A stretch of DNA of 17,782 nucleotides, from NCBI GenBank assembly GCA_018665385.1, contig JABJDN010000124.1, positions 1 through 17,782 on the forward strand. Direction: 5' to 3'. Shown one piece after another: positions 1 to 6,454 of this stretch. The position numbers were made by a program, and so were the translations under genes. Source of the DNA: Phycisphaerae bacterium (GTDB lineage: Bacteria; Planctomycetota; Phycisphaerae; Phycisphaerales; SM1A02). The first letter of the stretch is position 1; each line of letters starts with the position of its first letter. The notes below the pieces were generated by a model that did no database searches, was not told the origin of the DNA, and saw nothing but the letters and a program-made list of their open reading frames with translations.

Positions 1-422
1 GTTGGAGAAGTGAAATAGTAACGTTTTGGAAGCGTGGAATTAATCTTCCACCAAGAAAATCTAAGAGCCCATTTCATATGCGTTCGTCGCTGTGAGTACC
101 CCCGTGGTCCCCTACTTGGTTCTGCAAGAATTGAAGTACCCCACCAATGTCATTTGAAACTCTGTTTATTTAATCAATGAGCATAGTGTAATTCTCCTTT
201 GTGTTACTCAATTAGTATATACCGGATAAAACACTTCAGCATTACGTGATGACTGAAGTAAGCCCTTTTCGTACAACAAAAGTATTCTTCAGTGCGTCTC
301 CGCTTACTCTAAAGCGCAACTTTACCTTCCACAGCACAAACAGACATTTTTGTAGTAGCAGATGCTATCAATAAATTCCACGAGAAACTAATACTACTTT
401 TGTTTCGATTGTGAATTTCAAT
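1..422. other. Left-edge region with no supported gene
   Basis: I find no convincing gene here. One plus-strand frame is open from base 3 to a TGA at 93-95 (about 30 codons) and could be the tail of a gene entering from the left. A minus-strand frame is open from an ATG at 77 to the edge. Both are too short to judge and neither has a recognisable motif. A 7-bp inverted repeat (233-239 with 253-259, ACTTCAG/CTGAAGT, 13-nt loop) lies downstream of the minus-strand cysteine desulfurase and could be a weak terminator, but it has no T-tract. The rest is AT-leaning spacer. Confidence 0.4.
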
Positions 423-1610
423 TCAGTTTGTTTGCGGTTCTGAGGCTGCACTTACAATTGAATGAATCGTTTGCACTACTGTAACTAAAGCACCCACAGT
501 GAACGTTAGTTCTTCTTCAGTGGTTGTCCTAGCAAAACTAAAACGGACTGCGCCCCACTCGCCATCACCTGGTGTTCCAATCGCTTCAATCACTTTTGAA
601 CCTTTCAATGCGCCGCTTGAACATGCCGAACCTGAAGACGCACAAACACCTTGTTCAGAAAGCATTAACAACATCAATTCGCCTTTCACTTCAGGAAAAG
701 AGATTGAACTTGTAGTCCACGCGCGTGGCGCACCGCTTGAGTTAATATGGATTGTTGGAATTTTCGAGGCAAGTAATGTTTCAAACATCTCGCGCTGTGA
801 TTCCATGCGATGGATGTTTTCTTCTGTAAGCCATAGCATTGCCTCTGTAGCTGCAACGCCGAAGCCAAGAATTGCTGGTACATTTTCTGTGCCGCCCCGC
901 CTGCCTCTTTCTTGGGGACCGCCGGTTACAAGCGGAGACACAGTTATTCCAGTACTTGAATACATTGCACCAACACCCTTTGGTCCGTGAAACTTATGGG
1001 ATGCAAATGTGAGCAAATCAATCGGCACATCTTGCACATCAACAGGCATTTTTGCAACCCATTGCGTCCCGTCACTATGCACAAGTACACCATGCGCGTG
1101 GCAAAGAGCAACAATTTTTTCAATTGGTTCTATAACACCCGTCTCGTTATTGCACCACATAACAGAAACAACAGCAATTTCTTCAGCATGATCTTGCAGC
1201 AATTTTTCAAGTTGTTTGAGGCATACTATTCCATCCGAACAATTTTCAAGACGAACAATGTTGTAGCCATTTTCTACGACGAGCAAGTCGATCGCTTCGC
1301 CAACAGCAGCATGCTCCACTTGGCTCGTGATAATCATTTTTCGATTAGGTCGCATTGCACATGCGGATTTCAATGCCAAATTCGCAGCCTCAGTTCCACC
1401 AGAAGTGAATGTAATTCGCGCAGCCTCGCAGTTGATGAGACTGGCGACGGCTGCTCTCGCTTCGTCTACTTGGTGCCGCGCTTCCTGCCCAACACGATGG
1501 ATACTCGATGGATTCCCCCACAATGTTTCCATAGCATGAAGGACCGCCTTTGTTACCGAAGGAAGCGGTGCAGTGGTTGCATTATTATCTAGATAAATTA
1601 CTTTTTTCAT
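423..1610 (-). CDS. Cysteine desulfurase, NifS/IscS group (class V aminotransferase)
   Basis: PLP enzyme that takes sulfur from L-cysteine, giving alanine and an enzyme persulfide used for Fe-S clusters and thiolated tRNA. The 395-residue length is normal. It starts with the family N-terminus YLDNNATT. Also visible are the PLP-stacking His in QVEHAAV, the PLP-phosphate aspartate in HSDGTQ, the PLP lysine in SHKFHGPKG, the GGPQERGRRGGTEN motif and the mobile catalytic Cys in SSGSACSSG. The SGSACSSG form of the loop places it with group I (NifS/IscS) rather than SufS. Its ATG overlaps the stop of the upstream transporter (ATGA, 1607-1610), so it is probably translationally coupled as the second gene of an operon. 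No IscU, IscR or thiolase partner is in the window, so which client it serves is unknown. Confidence 0.95.
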   Translation of the reverse strand: MKKVIYLDNNATTAPLPSVTKAVLHAMETLWGNPSSIHRVGQEARHQVDEARAAVASLINCEAARITFTSGGTEAANLALKSACAMRPNRKMIITSQVEHAAVGEAIDLLVVENGYNIVRLENCSDGIVCLKQLEKLLQDHAEEIAVVSVMWCNNETGVIEPIEKIVALCHAHGVLVHSDGTQWVAKMPVDVQDVPIDLLTFASHKFHGPKGVGAMYSSTGITVSPLVTGGPQERGRRGGTENVPAILGFGVAATEAMLWLTEENIHRMESQREMFETLLASKIPTIHINSSGAPRAWTTSSISFPEVKGELMLLMLSEQGVCASSGSACSSGALKGSKVIEAIGTPGDGEWGAVRFSFARTTTEEELTFTVGALVTVVQTIHSIVSAASEPQTN

Positions 1611-2881
1611 ACGTGCGTTATTGTATCGTTTGATTCAGATGGTAGCCGGATTGAATTCACAACCCCTAATGCCACGAGCCCAAGCACTCCGCAAACTAGA
1701 AAGATTCCTTGCGGTGATTCGCCAAATAATGGCCTGCAAACCCAGAACAGCAACGAACCTACTGCCATACACAAAAATGAAATTGAGTTAGATGTTGCAA
1801 GAACTTGACCCCGCTCCCCTGGAGAAGGAAGTGTTTGCATGAGCGTCTGCAATGGAATCGCATACAACCCTGCAGTAAAGCCCAGAGCAATAAGACCCAG
1901 TAAAAAGTTCACGTACGACACTGTCGCAAGACCAAGAAAAAATACAGAACTCGACATACCAACCGCTGCATATTGTGAAACCGACAATCTGACATTTCCC
2001 TTTGAAATAAATCCTGCGCACAACGAGCCAATCCCAACAGACACTCCAATTGATGCTAACAAATACGACACTTTTACGTCGGTCACTTGCAGCAACGGGC
2101 CCAACTCGTTCACCAAAAGCAGAACAATAGTCGCGAGTAAGTAAAACAATGCCCAAGCAATCGCGACATGCATCAGTACGCCCCTGCACATGGTTCTCCC
2201 AGTAGAGATATACGTTGCGAATGGGTTTACTGGAATTATTGTGCGAGGGTTAATCTTTGATAGTTTGGGTAACCACACTATCGCTGTTACACCAATACAA
2301 GCAACGAACGTTAAGAATATGCCGGGCATCCATTGATCAAGCGTATTCGTGCTATTTTTTATATGGTCACTTAAAAAACCTGCCACCAACATACCCGTAA
2401 TGACTGAAACATTTGTAGTCATATTGAGCACGCCATTTGCCCTCGCCACTTTATCGTGCGGAACAATTTCAGGAATCATGCCATACTTTGCAGGGCTAAA
2501 AAAGGTGGATTGCGTCGCTAACAAAAACATCGCCGAACCTGCGATCCAGAAATTTTCTATCGCAAAACCAAGTCCTGCAATCACGGCTAATGGTAGTTCG
2601 ATCCACTTCATCAACACAGAAATTGAGCGCTTCGAAAATTTATCTGCAATTGGACCTGCCCAACCAGAAAATACAACAAACGGAACAAAAAGGCACAATG
2701 CAATAAGGCCCTGCCCACCCTCACCCAAAAGACCTGCCCACATCCCTCCTTTTATAACTGCAAAACCAAGCAACGCCTTAAGAATATTATCATTTGCGGC
2801 ACCCATGAATTGGGCCACCAACAAAGCCGTAAGCCCTCGCTTTTTACATACACTCGTTTTGCCTTCTGGACGTAGTTCCAT
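1607..2881 (-). CDS. MFS transporter, LplT-like (lysophospholipid transporter family)
   Basis: Inner-membrane permease of 424 residues with about 11-12 hydrophobic segments. The N-terminal part (QFMGAANDNILKALL, then a loop with GPIADKFSKRS, then STFFSPAKYGMIPEIV) follows the pattern of the MFS family that includes LplT and the transporter half of Aas-type fusion acyltransferases. In E. coli, LplT flips lysophospholipids inward for reacylation by Aas. No acyltransferase domain is fused here and none lies beside it, so the substrate is inferred only. It is the first gene of an operon with the overlapping cysteine desulfurase, an odd pairing with no obvious shared pathway. There is no Shine-Dalgarno sequence before ATG 2881, and a good promoter lies only about 10 nt upstream (see the separate entry). 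Confidence 0.8.
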   Translation of the reverse strand: MELRPEGKTSVCKKRGLTALLVAQFMGAANDNILKALLGFAVIKGGMWAGLLGEGGQGLIALCLFVPFVVFSGWAGPIADKFSKRSISVLMKWIELPLAVIAGLGFAIENFWIAGSAMFLLATQSTFFSPAKYGMIPEIVPHDKVARANGVLNMTTNVSVITGMLVAGFLSDHIKNSTNTLDQWMPGIFLTFVACIGVTAIVWLPKLSKINPRTIIPVNPFATYISTGRTMCRGVLMHVAIAWALFYLLATIVLLLVNELGPLLQVTDVKVSYLLASIGVSVGIGSLCAGFISKGNVRLSVSQYAAVGMSSSVFFLGLATVSYVNFLLGLIALGFTAGLYAIPLQTLMQTLPSPGERGQVLATSNSISFLCMAVGSLLFWVCRPLFGESPQGIFLVCGVLGLVALGVVNSIRLPSESNDTITHV

Positions 2882-2890
2882 ACTGGAAAC

Positions 2891-2918
2891 AATACAGCAT
2901 TTTGGATGTGCATGACAA
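2891..2918 (-). promoter_or_regulatory. Sigma-70-like promoter of the transporter-desulfurase operon
   Basis: On the minus strand a -35 box TTGTCA (2918-2913) and a -10 box TGTATT (2896-2891) are separated by 16 bp, matching consensus at 5/6 and 4/6 positions. The -10 box ends 9 nt before the ATG at 2881, so the expected start site would leave a leader of only a few bases. The -35 box coincides with the T-rich sequence just after the recA terminator hairpin. Assigned by eye. Confidence 0.5.
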
Positions 2919-2953
2919 AGAGACGCAGATGCGAAGGTGTGCTCTGCGTCTCT
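2913..2953 (-). terminator. Probable recA terminator hairpin
   Basis: A perfect 11-bp inverted repeat (2919-2929 AGAGACGCAGA with 2943-2953 TCTGCGTCTCT, 13-nt loop) lies 25 nt after the recA stop codon. In the direction of recA transcription it is followed by TTTGTC, a short imperfect T-tract. The strong stem and position support a terminator; the weak T-tract means read-through into the transporter gene is possible. Confidence 0.65.
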
Positions 2954-2978
2954 CTGTGCAACACGTTACGTATTGAAA

Positions 2979-4217
2979 TTAGTCTGCAGAAGCTTCTGCA
3001 TCTGCTTTTACTGCGCTCTCTTCGGTTGTCCCCTTTGGACCGTCTAGTACGCCTCTAGCAACAAGCACCTTGACTTTAATCTCTTCGAATGTTTCAGGAT
3101 TATCAGCGAGGTACTTTTTAGAGTTTTCTCGGCCTTGCCCAAGACGGGTTTCACCGTAGCTAAACCATGAACCGCTCTTGTTTATGATGTCGTCTTCCAC
3201 AGCAAGGTCAATCAAGTCGCCAGTAATACTAATGCCTTCGTTGAACATAATGTCAAATTCAGCAGATCGGAATGGAGGCGCTGTCTTGTTTTTCACTACA
3301 CGAGTCCGTACACGGTTCCCGATTGGAATGTCGCCATCTTTAATAGAACCAATTCGACGAATATCAACGCGAATAGACGAATAGAACTTCAGTGCACGGC
3401 CGCCCGGTGTAGTTTCTGGACTACCAAACATTACGCCAATCTTTTCACGGATTTGGTTAATGAAGATAACCATACAATCGCTTTTCGAAATAGCCCCAGT
3501 CAATTTACGCATGGCTTGGCTCATCAAGCGAGCTTGTAAGCCCACATGTGTTGCACCCATTTCGCCTTCAATTTCAGCGCGAGGAATAAGCGCAGCGACT
3601 GAATCGATTACAACTACGTCCACTGCATTAGAACGAACGAGCATTTCACAAATCTCTAGCGCCTGTTCACCAGTATCTGGTTGCGACACAAGCAGTGCGT
3701 CTACATCTACACCTAATTTTTTTGCCCACATTGGGTCAAGCGCATGCTCCGCATCTATAAATGCTGCCACGCCTTTCTTTTGTGCTTGGGCTACAACATT
3801 CAGAGCGAGGGTAGTCTTTCCAGACGATTCAGGACCGAATACTTCAATGACTCGCCCACGGGGCATTCCTGCTCCGCCTAATGCAAGATCCAAACTAATT
3901 GCGCCTGTTGAAATTGCTGGGATTTGTGCTAAATCTTCACCGTTCAACCGCATGATGGCGCCGGTACCAAATGCTTTGTCTATTTGCGAGAGCGCATTCT
4001 CGAGTGCTTGAACTTTTCCTTTGTCCTCTACAGTCGCTTTTGCTTTTGTTGCCATATCTTTCTTCGCCTTCCTTGGTGCTGCAGCTGTGTTTCCTACACG
4101 GCCTGTAGTTTTACTACTACTCTTAGATACAATACCGCCCTTTGTGCGATTCTCAGCTGGCGATGCTGTATTTCGTGTTGATTTCTTAGTTTTTCCGTTT
4201 TTACTTAAAATAGCCAT
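2979..4217 (-). CDS. recA: RecA recombinase with a long basic N-terminal extension
   Basis: ATP-dependent strand-exchange protein and SOS coprotease. The core is clear: Walker A GPESSGKT (residues 128-135), Walker B VVVIDS (201-206), the DNA-binding L2 loop NQIREKIGVMFGSPETTPGG (254-273) and an acidic C-terminal tail. At 412 residues it is about 60 longer than E. coli RecA (353). The extra length is mostly an N-terminal segment of about 60 residues rich in Lys, Arg, Ser, Thr and Ala, with very few acidic residues. A conventional RecA start could be Met55 (MATKAK, ATG at 4055-4053), but the upstream ATG has a textbook AAGGAG eight bases before it, so I keep the long form. It has its own upstream palindrome and a downstream hairpin, so it is probably transcribed alone. 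Confidence 0.97.
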   Translation of the reverse strand: MAILSKNGKTKKSTRNTASPAENRTKGGIVSKSSSKTTGRVGNTAAAPRKAKKDMATKAKATVEDKGKVQALENALSQIDKAFGTGAIMRLNGEDLAQIPAISTGAISLDLALGGAGMPRGRVIEVFGPESSGKTTLALNVVAQAQKKGVAAFIDAEHALDPMWAKKLGVDVDALLVSQPDTGEQALEICEMLVRSNAVDVVVIDSVAALIPRAEIEGEMGATHVGLQARLMSQAMRKLTGAISKSDCMVIFINQIREKIGVMFGSPETTPGGRALKFYSSIRVDIRRIGSIKDGDIPIGNRVRTRVVKNKTAPPFRSAEFDIMFNEGISITGDLIDLAVEDDIINKSGSWFSYGETRLGQGRENSKKYLADNPETFEEIKVKVLVARGVLDGPKGTTEESAVKADAEASAD

Positions 4218-4225
4218 TTGTCATG

Positions 4226-4231
4226 CTCCTT
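4226..4231 (-). promoter_or_regulatory. Shine-Dalgarno sequence that fixes the recA start
   Basis: The minus strand reads AAGGAG, then CATGACAA, then ATG (4217). The 8-nt spacing is near optimal and supports the extended RecA. Before the alternative internal ATG (4055) the nearest purine-rich stretch, AGGAAGG, is 11 nt away and less well placed. Confidence 0.75.
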
Positions 4232-4271
4232 CACTAGCAGGTGTTTGTTAGGTTTACGGTAGGATGACAGA

Positions 4272-4312
4272 AACATCGGCAATGTCAACCGATGTTCGGT
4301 AGTTATTCGGTA
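4272..4312 (-). promoter_or_regulatory. Candidate recA operator and promoter
   Basis: A perfect 8-bp inverted repeat, AACATCGG (4272-4279) and CCGATGTT (4289-4296), has a 9-bp spacer that contains TTGACA on the minus strand (4288-4283), an exact -35 consensus pointing at recA, 66 bp before its ATG. A repressor bound to the palindrome would cover the -35 box. Just upstream is a direct repeat TTCGGTA (4295-4301 and 4306-4312), 11 bp apart or about one helical turn, overlapping the right palindrome arm. I see no clear -10 box at 16-18 bp. An SOS-type (LexA) operator is a plausible reading, but neither element is an exact match to the LexA boxes I know. Confidence 0.5.
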
Positions 4313-4379
4313 TAAAACTTTACTTTTAGGCTAATAATAGAGGTGCTGGTGACACCGTGTCGTCAGTGTATGCCCCATT

Positions 4380-5363
4380 TTACTCGGTAAGCCCACCTTC
4401 CCAGTTAGGTGTAGGTGGAGTCCACTCGGACAAATCTGTTTTGCTAAGCCAAGCAATCGTTCGCTTCAGGCCCTCTGAAAGAGCAATACTTGGCTCCCAA
4501 CCGAGTGTTGATGTAGCCAATGTTATATCTGGTTGTCGCTGAGTCGGATCATCTGCTGGTAACGGTTTCATAATAAGCGCAGAAGAACTATTGGTTAGCT
4601 CTAGCACAAGATTCGCAAGTTCGAGCATAGTAAACTCGGCAGGGTTTCCAAGGTTGATTGGACCAGTTGCTTCGTCTGCATCCATCATGGCAAGAAAGCC
4701 ACGGATTAAATCTTCAACATAGCAAAACGAACGTGACTGTTTCCCATCACCAAAAATTGTAATGTCTTCACCCGCGAGCGCCTGCCGTATAAAGTTACTG
4801 ACAACACGCCCGTCGAAGGGATGCATGTTCGGCCCGTATGTATTAAAGATTCGAGCCACTCGAATATCAACGCCGTGCATTCGATGGTAATCGAACAAAA
4901 TTGATTCTGCTGCACGTTTTCCTTCGTCGTAGCAAGCACGCAAACCAATTGGGTTTACGTTGCCTCTGTACGACTCAGGTTGGGGATGAACGGACGGGTC
5001 GCCGTACACCTCACTCGTAGATGAATGGAACAGCCTTGCATTGGACTTCTTCGCAAGGTCTAGTGAATGCAACGCACCTAAAATACTTGTCATTGTTGTA
5101 TTTACTGGATTGTGTTGGTAGTGACCGGGCGCCGCAGGGCAAGCAAGGTTATAAATGAAATCAACCTCAAGATCAAAGGGCTTCATTACATCGTGGAGTA
5201 AAAATTCAAAATTTGATTTTGCTTCTAAATGCGCAATTGTCTCGCGACGACCTGTAAACAGGTTATCTAAACATATAACGTGCTCCCCGCGCTCGACCAA
5301 TCGTTCGCAAAGGTGAGAACCTAAAAATCCTGCGCCGCCAGTTACTAAAGTCCGTTGTGTCAT
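4380..5363 (-). CDS. NAD-dependent epimerase/dehydratase, UDP-glucuronate decarboxylase (UXS) type
   Basis: Extended short-chain dehydrogenase of 327 residues. The probable reaction is UDP-glucuronate to UDP-xylose plus CO2, supplying surface polysaccharide synthesis in the cytoplasm. Visible are the NAD-binding TGGAGFLGSHL (8-18), a DNLFTGRR segment, the UXS-like FIYNLACPAAPGHYQ (69-83), SSTSEVYGDP (114-123), the catalytic pair Tyr145/Lys149 in YDEGK, RIFNTYGPNM (171-180) and GDGKQSRSFCYVEDL (205-219). The ACPAAPGHYQ and TSEVYGDP segments favour UXS over dTDP-glucose dehydratase or GalE, but the assignment is by pattern. It diverges from anmK with only 41 bp between the start codons. There is no Shine-Dalgarno sequence and a perfect TATAAT lies 7 nt before the ATG. 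Confidence 0.88.
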   Translation of the reverse strand: MTQRTLVTGGAGFLGSHLCERLVERGEHVICLDNLFTGRRETIAHLEAKSNFEFLLHDVMKPFDLEVDFIYNLACPAAPGHYQHNPVNTTMTSILGALHSLDLAKKSNARLFHSSTSEVYGDPSVHPQPESYRGNVNPIGLRACYDEGKRAAESILFDYHRMHGVDIRVARIFNTYGPNMHPFDGRVVSNFIRQALAGEDITIFGDGKQSRSFCYVEDLIRGFLAMMDADEATGPINLGNPAEFTMLELANLVLELTNSSSALIMKPLPADDPTQRQPDITLATSTLGWEPSIALSEGLKRTIAWLSKTDLSEWTPPTPNWEGGLTE

Positions 5364-5370
5364 GTATGCA

Positions 5371-5376
5371 ATTATA
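5371..5376 (-). promoter_or_regulatory. -10 box directly before the decarboxylase start codon
   Basis: The minus strand carries an exact TATAAT followed by 7 bases and then ATG (5363). The normal spacing from -10 box to start site would put +1 at or within a base of the ATG, giving a leaderless mRNA. No good -35 box lies 16-18 bp upstream, so the promoter call is moderate. Confidence 0.4.
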
Positions 5377-5404
5377 CGCCCTCAATCATTGGTAGAGTGT
5401 ACAT

Positions 5405-6454
5405 ATGCGAACTGTTGTTGGAACAATGACTGGAACAAGTATGGACGGAGTTGATGCTGTCGCCATAGAGATTGATGGGTTCGGATTGGACATGCAAGTT
5501 CGATACATCGCACTTACTTCAACTGACCTTGGCGATGCAAGAGATTTACTCAGGCAACTAGCAAAAAATGGTGGCACTGACGAGCAAATGCATTCCGGGG
5601 CTATTGCGGTTGGCGAACTGACACTAACGAGCATCAACGCATTGGCGTTACCGAAGATAGACGCAATCGCATTGCATGGGCAAACTGTTTTCCACGCACC
5701 ACCAACAAGCGTTCAACTTATCGATGCTTCTATTATTGCGACTTCGTTCGACTGCGCCGTGTTAACCGACCCAAGACAACAAGACTTAGCACTTGGTGGC
5801 CAAGGCGCACCAATTACTCCTCTTGCAGATTGGGTACTATTTCGCGATTCTGAACTCTCCACTGCGGTCGTAAACCTTGGTGGATTTTGTAACATTACTT
5901 GCATCCCCGCACACGCAAACCCATGCGACGTAACAGGGTTCGACTTGTGCAGCTGTAATTTACTTCTGAACACAGTCTCGCAACAATTACTTGGAATGGA
6001 GTACGACGAAGATGGAAAAGTCGCTCGCACTGGAACGCCCTGCGACGCAGTAGTCGAAGAAATCAAAATGCAGTTACAACTGCAACACTCTGAGCACCGA
6101 TCTCTTGGTACAAACGATGACCTACGCGACTTCATCCTAACCAAGACCGAAATTGCGCCCAAGGATTTACTCGCTTCCATTCACGTTGCAATTGGTGCAT
6201 GCGTAAACGATGCAACGCAAGAGTACGGCAAGGTTCTACTTGCTGGTGGTGGCGTCTTCAATAAAGTACTTGTTTCGAATATTGCACATACAGGCACTAC
6301 TGAAACTCTTGGTGTGCCCATTCAAGCACGCGAAGGTATGGCTATGGCAATCCTTGGTGCATTAGCACTTGACGGCATTTCCATCACACTGCCTCAAGTA
6401 ACGGGCAGGCAAGAAACAACTGACGTTGTCGGTTGGACTTACGCCAAACCGTAA
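5405..6454 (+). CDS. anmK: Anhydro-N-acetylmuramic acid kinase, variant active-site motif
   Basis: Cytoplasmic sugar kinase that cleaves and phosphorylates 1,6-anhydro-MurNAc to MurNAc-6-phosphate during peptidoglycan recycling. The 349-residue length is slightly under the usual ~370. Seen: the N-terminal phosphate loop GTMTGTSMDGVDA (6-18), LHGQTVFH, the DPRQQDLALGGQGAP segment, VVNLGGFCNIT and the C-terminal LLAGGGVFN. Where well-studied members have DTGPGN after GF, this protein has DLCSCN: the catalytic Asp and the Asn are kept but the middle four residues differ and include two cysteines. Some AnmK-like subgroups, as I recall in Bacteroidetes, have related D-x-C-P-x-N forms, so this may mark a subfamily rather than loss of function. 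The ends of anmK and the convergent peptidase overlap by 16 bp. Confidence 0.9.
   Translation: MRTVVGTMTGTSMDGVDAVAIEIDGFGLDMQVRYIALTSTDLGDARDLLRQLAKNGGTDEQMHSGAIAVGELTLTSINALALPKIDAIALHGQTVFHAPPTSVQLIDASIIATSFDCAVLTDPRQQDLALGGQGAPITPLADWVLFRDSELSTAVVNLGGFCNITCIPAHANPCDVTGFDLCSCNLLLNTVSQQLLGMEYDEDGKVARTGTPCDAVVEEIKMQLQLQHSEHRSLGTNDDLRDFILTKTEIAPKDLLASIHVAIGACVNDATQEYGKVLLAGGGVFNKVLVSNIAHTGTTETLGVPIQAREGMAMAILGALALDGISITLPQVTGRQETTDVVGWTYAKP

Noticed and set aside
499..1592. Long plus-strand open frames opposite the cysteine desulfurase
   Set aside because: They lie antisense to a gene with all family motifs and have no recognisable domain; they are shadows of the real frame.
3460..4011. 183-codon plus-strand frame opposite recA
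   Set aside because: Antisense to the conserved RecA core; open only because of the codon pattern of recA.
5713..6180. 155-codon minus-strand frame within anmK
   Set aside because: Serine- and arginine-rich translation typical of an antisense shadow; anmK motifs run through the same bases.
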